From IMG/VR virus record IMGVR_UViG_3300034152_000556, positions 1-64,000 of that record: a stretch of 64,000 bases of DNA. One strand, 5' to 3'. Below, one piece after another: positions 7,831 to 15,121 of the stretch. Source of the stretch: a virus. How positions within the stretch are numbered: the stretch's first letter is position 1; the number at the start of each line of letters is the position of its first letter. The notes under the pieces were generated by a model. The model did not search any database, had not been told where the DNA came from, and saw only the letters and a program-made list of their open reading frames with translations. Both the position numbers and the translations under genes were made by a program.

Positions 7831-9051
7831 ATGCCAACCGTTAAATATCCTGGTTTGATAGATTTTGTAAAAGAAGAAATTATTAAAGGTACACATATAA
7901 AAGATATCTATGACGATGCTGTTCGTATTTTTGGTTATGAAGAAGACTTGGCTTTGTTTTATAGTTATGTTTACAAAGTTAAGATGCGTCATTTGAAAGA
8001 TTATGATGAGCCAGATAGAATTAGAACAGCAGACGACCAAGATAAGGGCGATAAACTTCTAAGCATTCTTCAGAAAAGAAAGATCGTTGGTGGTGAAGAA
8101 GCTTGTGATTTTTTATCGACCAAACCTAAAGAACTATTTGATCTTATTCAAGATTTAAGAAAAGATGGGTTCGAAATTATTTGTGATGAAGCCAATATTA
8201 TTCTAAGTTCAGACGTTGCTTCTGAAGGAGAATCTATTAAGAAACCTATAGAGGACAGAGAAATTATATTTGGTGTTGCATCTGACTTGCACTTTGGTTC
8301 TAAAGAATGTCAGATAACAGCGCTGAATGAGTTTGCTCATATCTGTAGAAAGAAAGGGGTTAAGTATATGCTTTGCCCCGGAGATGTTTTTGCTGGCTAT
8401 AGAGTTTATAAAGGTCAAGAGTTTGAAGTCTATGCTATGTCAGCACAAGAACAAGAAGAATCCGCGATTGTGAATTTACCAGAAGGTTTTGAATGGTACA
8501 TGCTTGGTGGTAATCATGACTATTCTTTTATTAAATCAAGTGGTCACAACCCGCTTCTTGCTCTAGAGAACCAAAGACCAGATGTTCACTATGTCGGTTA
8601 TGACGATGTGAATATTCCGATTCTTCCTGGTGTAGATTTAAAGATGTGGCACCCGAGTGGTGGAGTACCATATTCTGTTTCTTATCGTTTGCAGAAAGGT
8701 GTTGAACAAATTGCTTACAGCGAACTAGCAAACATTTCAAGAAATATCAAAGATAGACCAAGCGTTCGATTTTTACTATGCGGTCACTTGCATGTTCAAA
8801 TGCAAGCTATGTTTGGTTCGATCTTTGGTGCTCAGTGTGGTACATTCGAGGGGCAGACGACTTATCTAAAACGTAAAGGTCTGCATCCTCTTATTGGTGG
8901 ATACATTATTAAAGCTGATATTGCACAGTCTGGTATTATTCGAAACTTTGATGCTAAGTATTATATGTTTCCAAAAGAGATACAGGACGATTGGAAGAAC
9001 TACAATCATAGTATCAAGCACGAAAAAATAACCAAACCGTTGTTCTCTTGA
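7831..9051 (+). CDS. Calcineurin-like metallophosphoesterase with N-terminal helical/winged-helix region
   Basis: 406 residues behind TAGGAGG. The metallophosphoesterase ligands are all present: Asp152/His154 (SDLHFGS), Asp185 (PGDVFAG), Asn228-His-Asp (GGNHD) and GHLH near residue 329. The first 130 residues are a separate unit; about 75-130 reads like a winged helix (LLSILQKRKIVGGEEACDFL), which could bind nucleic acid. The gp47/SbcD homologue in the window is a different gene (58418), so this one probably has its own RNA, DNA or nucleotide substrate. It ends before a strong hairpin shared with a convergent gene. Confidence 0.8.
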   Translation: MPTVKYPGLIDFVKEEIIKGTHIKDIYDDAVRIFGYEEDLALFYSYVYKVKMRHLKDYDEPDRIRTADDQDKGDKLLSILQKRKIVGGEEACDFLSTKPKELFDLIQDLRKDGFEIICDEANIILSSDVASEGESIKKPIEDREIIFGVASDLHFGSKECQITALNEFAHICRKKGVKYMLCPGDVFAGYRVYKGQEFEVYAMSAQEQEESAIVNLPEGFEWYMLGGNHDYSFIKSSGHNPLLALENQRPDVHYVGYDDVNIPILPGVDLKMWHPSGGVPYSVSYRLQKGVEQIAYSELANISRNIKDRPSVRFLLCGHLHVQMQAMFGSIFGAQCGTFEGQTTYLKRKGLHPLIGGYIIKADIAQSGIIRNFDAKYYMFPKEIQDDWKNYNHSIKHEKITKPLFS

Positions 9052-9059
9052 TAGGTTGG

Positions 9060-9086
9060 TTGGGGGGCTTGTGGTGGGCCCCCCAA
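9060..9086. terminator. GC-rich hairpin between convergent genes
   Basis: TTGGGGGGC (9060-9068) pairs perfectly with GCCCCCCAA (9078-9086) around a nine-base loop, between convergent genes ending at 9051 and 9091. There is no long T-run on either side, so it is a stable stop or stability hairpin more than a textbook intrinsic terminator. Confidence 0.6.
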
Positions 9087-9090
9087 CGCA

Positions 9091-9618
9091 TTAAGCCATT
9101 TCCATCGAGCGAATCGACAACATGTGTTCTCTCAGGTCTATACCTTTACCACAATTGGTACAGACGCCATCTCGTTCATTCGTGTGCTTGCAGAGAGTTT
9201 GCCAATTTCGAATGCAAGTATAGTGATGAAAGAAATCACCACCATCTCTGTAGCTTCTCAAATGACCGAAGATCATGTGTCGAATTCCCTCCTGCACAAA
9301 GTTGTCCACCATGAGATCACCTTTTCCCTTTCCCTTGAATTTTGTGAGGTCTTCACCGCACTCGTGACATCGAAATCCCATATCCCAATCGACAGATCGT
9401 TCACAATGCATTGAACTGATGAATGCTTTGCAATTCCAGCAGTGAGAGATATACGGAAAAGCCAGTGCATCTCTTTTCACTTTACTGGTGTCACTCAGAG
9501 GGTTACCGAATGTGTCACATACCGTTCCATCCGATCTCATGTAATATATCGGATGAATCCGCCACGGTGTAAGTGATGCCATGTCCTGAACTACTTTGTA
9601 GGTGAACTGTTGAATCAT
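9091..9618 (-). CDS. Multi-cysteine zinc-ribbon protein
   Basis: 175 residues if started at the ATG preceded by AAGGAGGTC; six in-frame codons upstream are probably untranslated. There are four Cys pairs or Cys/His groups: CWNC, CHEC, an HHYTC...CKH group and CTNC. These suggest two or three zinc-binding modules separated by linkers. Such proteins usually bind nucleic acid or act as adaptors, but I cannot name a family. The base composition looks somewhat more GC-rich than its neighbours. It is transcribed against the flanking virion genes, together with the membrane peptide gene upstream. Confidence 0.7.
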   Translation of the reverse strand: MIQQFTYKVVQDMASLTPWRIHPIYYMRSDGTVCDTFGNPLSDTSKVKRDALAFPYISHCWNCKAFISSMHCERSVDWDMGFRCHECGEDLTKFKGKGKGDLMVDNFVQEGIRHMIFGHLRSYRDGGDFFHHYTCIRNWQTLCKHTNERDGVCTNCGKGIDLREHMLSIRSMEMA

Positions 9619-9769
9619 TTTGACCTCCTTCTTCAACGATTACATATGCCCCAAAAACTCCACTTTGTTTCATATAACTTGGGATGTGGGGGTTATAGAA
9701 ATGATGAAAAGCAATTACACAACAGAAAACTACACAAGACACCGAAATAAGAAATGATATGATCTTCAT
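9515..9769 (-). CDS. Small membrane or secreted protein overlapping the zinc-ribbon gene
   Basis: 84 residues from the ATG at 9769, which has AAAGGAGA eight bases upstream. The N-terminus is a strong hydrophobic segment (MKIISFLISVSCVVFCCVIA) that could be a membrane anchor or signal. The rest is short and polar. Its last 104 bases overlap the 5' end of the zinc-ribbon gene in another frame. The good ribosome site and clear hydrophobic start support it, but the long overlap leaves doubt about the full length. Confidence 0.5.
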   Translation of the reverse strand: MKIISFLISVSCVVFCCVIAFHHFYNPHIPSYMKQSGVFGAYVIVEEGGQNDSTVHLQSSSGHGITYTVADSSDILHEIGWNGM

Positions 9770-9831
9770 ATGATCAATCTCCTTTCTAAGATAAATTGGG
9801 ACTTTTATTGTTTGCAATTAATATATATAGT

Positions 9832-9840
9832 GAGAACAAA
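9832..9840 (+). promoter_or_regulatory. GAGAACAAA promoter motif (copy 1)
   Basis: TGAGAACAAAC lies in the 162-base divergent gap, about 92 bases before the ATG at 9932. It follows an AT-rich AATTAATATATATA stretch that also occurs in the other divergent gap near 19590. The same nonamer recurs upstream of five other genes and is proposed as a promoter for the phage RNA polymerase. Confidence 0.6.
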
Positions 9841-9846
9841 CTATAA

Positions 9847-9860
9847 ACACTTTCTACATA
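9847..9860 (+). repeat. 14-bp inverted repeat, left arm
   Basis: ACACTTTCTACATA is the exact reverse complement of TATGTAGAAAGTGT at 10794-10807. The two arms flank the zinc-ribbon gene 9932-10780, and each lies just downstream of a GAGAACAAA motif. Confidence 0.7.
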
Positions 9861-9872
9861 GTGTGGTCTCAA

Positions 9873-9908
9873 GCAGACTTAAAAATAAAAAACGAGGCTT
9901 TAGTCTGC
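9873..9908 (+). other. Leader hairpin before the 9932 gene
   Basis: GCAGACT (9873-9879) pairs with AGTCTGC (9902-9908), extended by AAA/TTT across one bulge. It sits in the untranslated leader between promoter copy 1 and the AAGGAGGT ribosome site at 9917-9924. It may stabilise the leader or set ribosome access. Confidence 0.4.
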
Positions 9909-9931
9909 GGCCTACCAAGGAGGTATGCACT

Positions 9932-10780
9932 ATGACATACAAAGACCGCTTCGTAGCCGAAGTCAAACACAACGGGCGAATTCTAAGAGTGAGAGATGGA
10001 TTCGTCACCCTACCTTTTGGAAGTGAATACTCACTTTTATTCAAAAACATGAACAGTCGAAGAGCAGCTGTAACGATCTCAATTGATGGTCAAGATGTTC
10101 TCGATGGTCAGAGTCTTGTTGTAAATCCAAATCAAACAGTTGAGTTGATGGGGTTTATGCGTGGTTCTTCAGTGAGAAATCGATTTAGATTTATCAAGAA
10201 AACTAAAGAAATCATGAATCATCGTGGAGATAGAATTGATGATGGTATGATTCGAATTGAGTTTGCTTACGAAAAGCCAGCACCAAAGATTCGTAAGGTT
10301 ATTGATGAACATCATTATCATTATCATTATTACAATGATCCATGGAAACTCTCAAGAACGATTTATGATTCATCTCCACAATGGACTTATAGCAATAATG
10401 CTGGTGGCATAGCTGGTAATGCACAATCTAATGGTTTTACAAATACGAATTTTTCTAATGCCGCCCTTAATGATGTATCAGCTTGCAATGCACCTGAGAA
10501 TGTAATGCAAAGTGTGAATAAAGAAGACCTTCAGACACCATTGGAAGATATGGGGATTACCGTGAAAGGTTCTGAAACATATCAAGGCTTTTATAATGTC
10601 ACGATGGGTGATACCGATGAAGCTGAAGTGATCATCATCAATCTAAAAGGGACCGATTCCCAAGGTCAAGTTGTACAACAACCTATCACAACAAGAGATA
10701 AGCTGACTTGCTCTTCATGTGGGAGAAAGTCCAGTTCTAACTATAAGTTCTGCCCTAACTGCGGGACTTATCTAGAATAA
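9932..10780 (+). CDS. Beta-sandwich protein with C-terminal zinc ribbon
   Basis: 282 residues from the ATG directly after a strong AAGGAGGT; the open frame continues upstream to 9770 but without a start signal. Residues about 1-110 form a beta domain (FKNMNSRRAAVTISIDGQDV) like those of many large-phage proteins of unknown role. A His/Tyr cluster (HHYHYHYY, about 127-134) and a Ser/Asn/Gly-rich middle follow. The C-terminus is a clear zinc ribbon: CSSCG...CPNCG. It has its own promoter motif and lies inside a 14-bp inverted repeat. Decoration protein or nucleic-acid-binding accessory are both possible. Confidence 0.7.
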   Translation: MTYKDRFVAEVKHNGRILRVRDGFVTLPFGSEYSLLFKNMNSRRAAVTISIDGQDVLDGQSLVVNPNQTVELMGFMRGSSVRNRFRFIKKTKEIMNHRGDRIDDGMIRIEFAYEKPAPKIRKVIDEHHYHYHYYNDPWKLSRTIYDSSPQWTYSNNAGGIAGNAQSNGFTNTNFSNAALNDVSACNAPENVMQSVNKEDLQTPLEDMGITVKGSETYQGFYNVTMGDTDEAEVIIINLKGTDSQGQVVQQPITTRDKLTCSSCGRKSSSNYKFCPNCGTYLE

Positions 10781-10784
10781 ATCT

Positions 10785-10793
10785 GAGAACAAA
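10785..10793 (+). promoter_or_regulatory. GAGAACAAA promoter motif (copy 2)
   Basis: TGAGAACAAATATG begins five bases after the stop at 10780. No gene starts before the hairpin at 10813-10870, so a transcript starting here would either be a short non-coding RNA or read into the 10933 gene. Confidence 0.6.
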
Positions 10794-10807
10794 TATGTAG
10801 AAAGTGT
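10794..10807 (+). repeat. 14-bp inverted repeat, right arm
   Basis: TATGTAGAAAGTGT, exact reverse complement of 9847-9860. It directly abuts promoter copy 2, whereas the left arm lies six bases after copy 1. Confidence 0.7.
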
Positions 10808-10812
10808 ATAGC

Positions 10813-10870
10813 GCGGGTCACTTCTTGCAACGGCAAAGACAGATGTAGCTCTTTACCGGAAGTGGCCCGC
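10813..10870 (+). terminator. Long-stem hairpin, terminator or end of a short RNA
   Basis: GCGGGTCACTTC (10813-10824) pairs with GAAGTGGCCCGC (10859-10870), 12 pairs including one G-T, around a 34-base loop. A T/C-rich run (TTTCTTCTC) follows. It can end transcription from the 9932 gene and also from promoter copy 2, and it separates copy 2 from copy 3. Confidence 0.6.
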
Positions 10871-10887
10871 TTTCTTCTCAATTTAGT

Positions 10888-10896
10888 GAGAACAAA
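10888..10896 (+). promoter_or_regulatory. GAGAACAAA promoter motif (copy 3)
   Basis: AGTGAGAACAAAAAAC lies after the hairpin and about 37 bases before the ATG at 10933. It has no other evident use than driving the tail gene and possibly the sheath gene downstream. Confidence 0.65.
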
Positions 10897-10932
10897 AAAC
10901 AAAACTGTTTTCATTTAAAGGATTTAAATGCG

Positions 10933-11598
10933 ATGGAAAAAACCATAGAAACAATAGAGATTAATGTTTCAGAAACCTATGCTGAGCATTGTGTAGAAGA
11001 TGCATTCAATGCAAAAATTTCTAAAATTCGAAGACCTCAAGGTGAGGTTCATGTCTATGAGGTTACGGATGAAGGAAAAAGAAAGCTTCTTCACAAAAAC
11101 AATCTAGTCCTTTATCAAGGGCGTGAGGTTATGGCTCAGCGAATAGTTAATACTGAGAACCCAAACGTAGACTCAACAGCAAATGAATTCATTGCTTGGT
11201 TTGGTATCGGTGAAGGCGGTGTCGATCCCGCCGACCCATTTACACCCGTAGCACCTATTCTAACCGACACCGATCTATACAATGAATATCCATTTAATGC
11301 TACTGAAGCTACATATGGCGATTTCAGATCAGGCAGTTACTACAAGTCTCCATTTGATTCTGTGGAATTTGAGCAAGACTCATTGAATGATGATAAATGG
11401 TTAGTATTGAAAATTACAACAACATTAGGAATTGATGATGGCAATGGTGGTCAGCTAAGTGAGGCTGGTCTATTTACAGCAAGTTCAACCAATGGAGGTT
11501 GGGCTGGTCCGTTCCATCTATTTGCAAGAGTTACTTTTCCATCGATAGTTAAGACAACCGCAAGACGTATTATTTTTGTATGGTACTTGTATGTATAA
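10933..11598 (+). CDS. Tail/virion structural protein
   Basis: 221 residues behind AAAGGA. Residues 25-80 contain a strand pattern common to phage tail proteins (NLVLYQGREVMAQRI, FIAWFGIGEGG). The end (LFARVTFPSIVKTTARRIIFVWYLYV region) matches fibre-base or tail proteins that carry an LFAR(V/I)TFP strand and finish in a hydrophobic beta strand. It has its own promoter motif and precedes the sheath gene. I place it as a tail or baseplate component but cannot assign an exact counterpart. The 107 bases after it hold two purine-rich ribosome-site-like runs but no credible gene. Confidence 0.65.
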   Translation: MEKTIETIEINVSETYAEHCVEDAFNAKISKIRRPQGEVHVYEVTDEGKRKLLHKNNLVLYQGREVMAQRIVNTENPNVDSTANEFIAWFGIGEGGVDPADPFTPVAPILTDTDLYNEYPFNATEATYGDFRSGSYYKSPFDSVEFEQDSLNDDKWLVLKITTTLGIDDGNGGQLSEAGLFTASSTNGGWAGPFHLFARVTFPSIVKTTARRIIFVWYLYV

Positions 11599-11705
11599 TT
11601 AAGAAAGGAGGGATTTTTAGAAACAACCTGGAGAGAAAGGAAATTTGAAGCTATAGAGTTGAGTGATATGTAGAAAATACGTAATAATTCAGGAGGAAAA
11701 CAACT

Positions 11706-13658
11706 ATGGCAAATGTTTCTCCGGGTGTTTTTTCGAAGATCATTGATCTTTCGACATTTGTGCAAGCCGTACCATCGACAATTGGTATGATGTGCGCAAT
11801 CACCCCAAAAGGCGAAGACAATGTGCTGAAATTCATCGGTGGAAGATCAGAGTTTATTTCAGAATTCGGTGAACCAAATATTGCAACATACGGAAAAAAT
11901 TATGGTCAAGCTCCTTACATAGCATACAATTACCTTGGTGAGTCTGGGTCTTTCTATTTCATGAGAGTTATGCCAGATGATGCCGCATATTCAAACATAC
12001 GTATTGATGCTCTTTTTGCAGCAGCAGATAATACAGCAACGATTCAAGTTACATATGTTGACAGCTTAAATACAACAGCTGAAATAAAAACTAATCTTGC
12101 CCAATCAGGTACTACCTACCCTGTAGCATTCTTATACCCAATCGGTCGTGGTGAATATTACAATGCCATTGGTGTACGTTTTACGGAATCTGCAAACCCA
12201 CTTTCAGATGGTGTCTATACGATGGACATCTACGAGAAGCAATCAGATGGCGATGATGTTATCATCGAATCATTTGAAGTTTCTTTTGATCCAAACGCTG
12301 TGGATTCAGCTGGAAGCAGCATTTGGATTGTGGATGTTCTAAATACCTTTTCAGCATTTATGAGAGCTGAAATGATGATCAGCGATGAAGTTTGGTCTGC
12401 TGGTTATGATCTGATGATCAAGACGTGGGATAAAGAAATTGGTGATGTGACTGTTGTTAAAACAGCTGGTTCAGCAACCATCAGAGATATTAAACAAGAC
12501 TTCTCTGATTGGGAAACAGACCCAGAGACAGGCAATGCAACCTATATTGTTCAGGCAAAAGACGCAAAAGGCAATACAATTTGGGGCTGGTTAGGAGCCG
12601 CTTCAAATGATGATGACACATGTAATGTGTTTCCAGATAAAAACCTGACAGGCGGAACACAAGGTTGGAATGGAGATGTATCAGACTTTGATACAGCTTC
12701 AACAATTACTTATGTTATCAGACAAGCTAAAGGTAATGTAGCAGATGCTTTTACATCTTCAACACCTGTACCAATGAAGAAAGGTTCTGAAGGTTCATTA
12801 TTGACAGCTACAGGTACTCTTGATACAAATGAAGCAACCACACTTCTTAATCAAGGTTATACTGGTATTATCGATGATTCAGTTCTAGACACTGAGAATG
12901 TTTATTTCTCAATGGTATTTGATGGTGGATATCCTTCAGATGTCAAAACTGCTATCAGCACACTATGTCAGACAAGACGAGACTGTGTTGGTCTGTTAGA
13001 TAACGGTGACAATGCTACATTTAATGCAGCTATTGCATCACGTAATAACACCAATACATTTAACACTTACTTCTTGGCACTATACGAAGAGTATAATAAA
13101 GTATTTGACTCATTCACAGGTCAAGATATTTGGGTGTCTCCAATCTATCATATGTCTTACTTGGCTCCAAGAAATGACAATGTTGCACAACTATGGTATG
13201 CAATTGCTGGTTTTAACAGAGCCGCAATCGACACAATTAAAGAGCTGAGATACAATCCAAGACAAGGTCAAAGAGATCAGATGTACTTGAAACAGTTGAA
13301 CCCAATTGTTAAGTTTAACCCAGGATATGTTGTTTGGGGTCAGCTGACAACTCAAGCAAAAGCGAGTGCTCTTCAAGACCTAAATATTGTTCGTCTAGTT
13401 CTGTACATTAAACGAGCGTTTGAACAGTTCGCAAGATTTTATATCTTCGAACAAAATGATCAAATTACTTGGAATGAAGTGTCTGGTGCATTTGTTGAAT
13501 TTCTAGAAGTTATTAAGAAACAGAGAGGTCTGGATAGCTACTCTGTTTCTGCAAGCGCAACTGATTATGAAAGAAAGACGAAGAAATTTCACGTTGATGT
13601 TCTTCTTCAACCAACCAGAACAGTTGAGCAAATTCTTCTTAACTTCTTTATTCAATAA
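11706..13658 (+). CDS. Contractile tail sheath protein
   Basis: 650 residues behind CAGGAGGA. The C-terminus (DVLLQPTRTVEQILLNFFIQ) is the conserved terminal strand of phage tail sheath proteins, and the N-terminus (SPGVFSKIIDLS) is the usual sheath start. The C-terminal third has the typical helical region around FNRAAIDTIKEL, then ALQDLNIVRLVLYIKRAFEQ. The protein polymerises around the tail tube and contracts to drive injection. Length is close to that of T4 gp18. It ends in a strong bidirectional terminator. Confidence 0.95.
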   Translation: MANVSPGVFSKIIDLSTFVQAVPSTIGMMCAITPKGEDNVLKFIGGRSEFISEFGEPNIATYGKNYGQAPYIAYNYLGESGSFYFMRVMPDDAAYSNIRIDALFAAADNTATIQVTYVDSLNTTAEIKTNLAQSGTTYPVAFLYPIGRGEYYNAIGVRFTESANPLSDGVYTMDIYEKQSDGDDVIIESFEVSFDPNAVDSAGSSIWIVDVLNTFSAFMRAEMMISDEVWSAGYDLMIKTWDKEIGDVTVVKTAGSATIRDIKQDFSDWETDPETGNATYIVQAKDAKGNTIWGWLGAASNDDDTCNVFPDKNLTGGTQGWNGDVSDFDTASTITYVIRQAKGNVADAFTSSTPVPMKKGSEGSLLTATGTLDTNEATTLLNQGYTGIIDDSVLDTENVYFSMVFDGGYPSDVKTAISTLCQTRRDCVGLLDNGDNATFNAAIASRNNTNTFNTYFLALYEEYNKVFDSFTGQDIWVSPIYHMSYLAPRNDNVAQLWYAIAGFNRAAIDTIKELRYNPRQGQRDQMYLKQLNPIVKFNPGYVVWGQLTTQAKASALQDLNIVRLVLYIKRAFEQFARFYIFEQNDQITWNEVSGAFVEFLEVIKKQRGLDSYSVSASATDYERKTKKFHVDVLLQPTRTVEQILLNFFIQ

Positions 13659-13668
13659 TATTAGACAA

Positions 13669-13705
13669 AAAAACAGCTGGTCAGTGATTTTGACCAGCTG
13701 TTTTT
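13669..13705. terminator. Bidirectional intrinsic terminator
   Basis: AAAAACAGCTGGTCA (13669-13683) pairs perfectly with TGACCAGCTGTTTTT (13691-13705) across a seven-base loop. The flanking A- and T-runs make it a terminator in both directions, serving the sheath gene (+) and the 13712 gene (-). Confidence 0.92.
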
Positions 13706-13711
13706 CCGCCG

Positions 13712-14227
13712 TTATTTCTTTCTCCAGTCCTCAAGTGCAACAACCCGCTCAACATATTTGTGTATTTCTTTGATATTCACCAAAGGAAATAGATTAATGA
13801 ACACAAATGATTTGGCATAGCGATTGTTCCTCAGGGTTGATAAAGCTTTATGTCTTTCTGTTTGAATGATTGATTCTTGTGCTGTTGTTACTTCGTGAAC
13901 TGATAGCGCTTTTTCTACAATTTGTTCATAGTATGTATTAATAGCCGCACCAAACATTTTCATGTCAATAACAAGACCAAGGTCTTTCAATATTTTGATG
14001 AATTGTTGAATGGAATCTTCATTTATTCTTGTTGTGTCAGTACTGAAAATTGGTGAGTTACATATACCCATAGAAATTGCTGTTATATTTTCTGGGTTTG
14101 CGCCTTCATATCTGAAGTACCCAGCCTGTTCTGCTGGTGACATGTATAGCGTAATATCAAAGTCTGGTGGTACTGCAATAAATGTAACAAATACATGTGC
14201 TAACCTCTCTTGCATATAATCAAACAT
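13712..14227 (-). CDS. Hypothetical protein
   Basis: 171 residues behind GAGGTAA. The N-terminal half is mixed beta (HVFVTFIAVPPDFDITLYM) and the C-terminal half helical with charged residues. No motif identifies a family. It is the last gene of a minus-strand accessory block running from 19550 and ends in a shared terminator. Its immediate upstream neighbour is a DFVTNSSS-type protein. Confidence 0.6.
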   Translation of the reverse strand: MFDYMQERLAHVFVTFIAVPPDFDITLYMSPAEQAGYFRYEGANPENITAISMGICNSPIFSTDTTRINEDSIQQFIKILKDLGLVIDMKMFGAAINTYYEQIVEKALSVHEVTTAQESIIQTERHKALSTLRNNRYAKSFVFINLFPLVNIKEIHKYVERVVALEDWRKK

Positions 14228-14234
14228 ATTTACC

Positions 14235-14750
14235 TCAATGTTGGCTTATTTGAATAAAAGAAACATTTCTGAATGTGCCATCATGCTCTAATCTTCCTTC
14301 GAGCTGACCATTCTCGTCCCCGTAATTGAATTGATACAAAAACTTGCCAGCATTGTGTTTTATAAACCTTTCTGCAACTTTCTTTGCAGCTCTTAGGTTT
14401 GCACGTTGCTGTAACTTTTTTGCTTTCTGATAAAGGTCTGGGTATTTGCTCCACAGATCGTATTTGTTAACACCATGCTCTTCAGCAATTTTTTCTTCGT
14501 ATAGATCATATCTTGGTTGACCGGTGAAGCTTCCGTGTTGTATTTGTTCGGTTAACATTTTTAACATTGAAATTGAATCTGGGTTTATTATATATGGGTT
14601 CTGATGTGCGCAATCAGAATAAACTCTCTCCAATCGTTCTGAATCAATATTCAAGATGTTCAAATCTTTCAGCGCTGAAATAGGTGCTGAAAAAGCAACA
14701 AGAAACGAGCTTGAAGATGAGTTTGTAACAAAGTCAATTTTTATTTTCAT
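14235..14750 (-). CDS. DFVTNSSS-motif protein (paralogue 1)
   Basis: 171 residues. The N-terminus reads MKIKIDFVTNSSSSSFLV and is nearly identical to the starts of two other genes in this window (59642 and 60088), although the remainder differs. This conserved start occurs in many uncharacterised proteins of bacteria and phages; its job is not known to me. The middle is helical and basic (about 85-130), and the end is beta-like. The ATG overlaps the stop of a 54-codon gene as TTATGA, the same junction as at 60091. Confidence 0.7.
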   Translation of the reverse strand: MKIKIDFVTNSSSSSFLVAFSAPISALKDLNILNIDSERLERVYSDCAHQNPYIINPDSISMLKMLTEQIQHGSFTGQPRYDLYEEKIAEEHGVNKYDLWSKYPDLYQKAKKLQQRANLRAAKKVAERFIKHNAGKFLYQFNYGDENGQLEGRLEHDGTFRNVSFIQISQH

Positions 14751-14911
14751 AACTCTCGACCGAATACATCTATACCAATCATTCCAACACCGTCATCGCA
14801 TTCTATGATTGTGTCGATTGGTGGTAGGGGTGATAAGCAGGGAAATTCTTCGAGTTGGTGAAATTTAAATTCTTGTTTCTTCCTATCAGTGGTGGGTTCA
14901 GGTTCCGTCAT
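14747..14911 (-). CDS. Small acidic protein
   Basis: A 54-residue frame from the ATG at 14911, with AAGGGAGA about nine bases upstream. It starts inside the last codons of the FmdB-like gene and ends in a TTATGA overlap with the next gene, so it is translationally linked on both sides. The product begins MTEPEPTTDRKKQ and is Pro-rich (SPLPPIDT) and acidic. No family recognised. Confidence 0.6.
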   Translation of the reverse strand: MTEPEPTTDRKKQEFKFHQLEEFPCLSPLPPIDTIIECDDGVGMIGIDVFGREL

Positions 14912-15113
14912 TAGCGGTATCTCCCTTCTTTGAGGTATAGTTGTCAGCTCCCCATCCCGTACCTTTCAGATGGAAAGCTGACAGTGATATCAATTTATTT
15001 GTGGGACCATTGCACTGAGGGCATCTTGGAAATTTGGCTGGGTCAAGTGAATGATCGCACAGTTTTTCAAATTCATATTTACAGAGTTTGCATTTAAATT
15101 CGTAGATTGGCAT
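14898..15113 (-). CDS. FmdB-family zinc ribbon protein
   Basis: 71 residues from MPIYEFKC, with TAGGAG upstream; nine earlier in-frame codons are unlikely to be used. MPIYEF followed by CKLC, then CPQC, then SLSAFHLKGTGWGADNY is the exact layout of the small FmdB-like regulatory zinc ribbons. These proteins are common in bacteria and phages and may bind nucleic acid or support metal or radical chemistry. The ribosome site overlaps the stop of the radical SAM gene, so the two are co-translated; this suggests a shared task. Confidence 0.8.
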   Translation of the reverse strand: MPIYEFKCKLCKYEFEKLCDHSLDPAKFPRCPQCNGPTNKLISLSAFHLKGTGWGADNYTSKKGDTANDGT

Positions 15114-15121
15114 AACTACTC

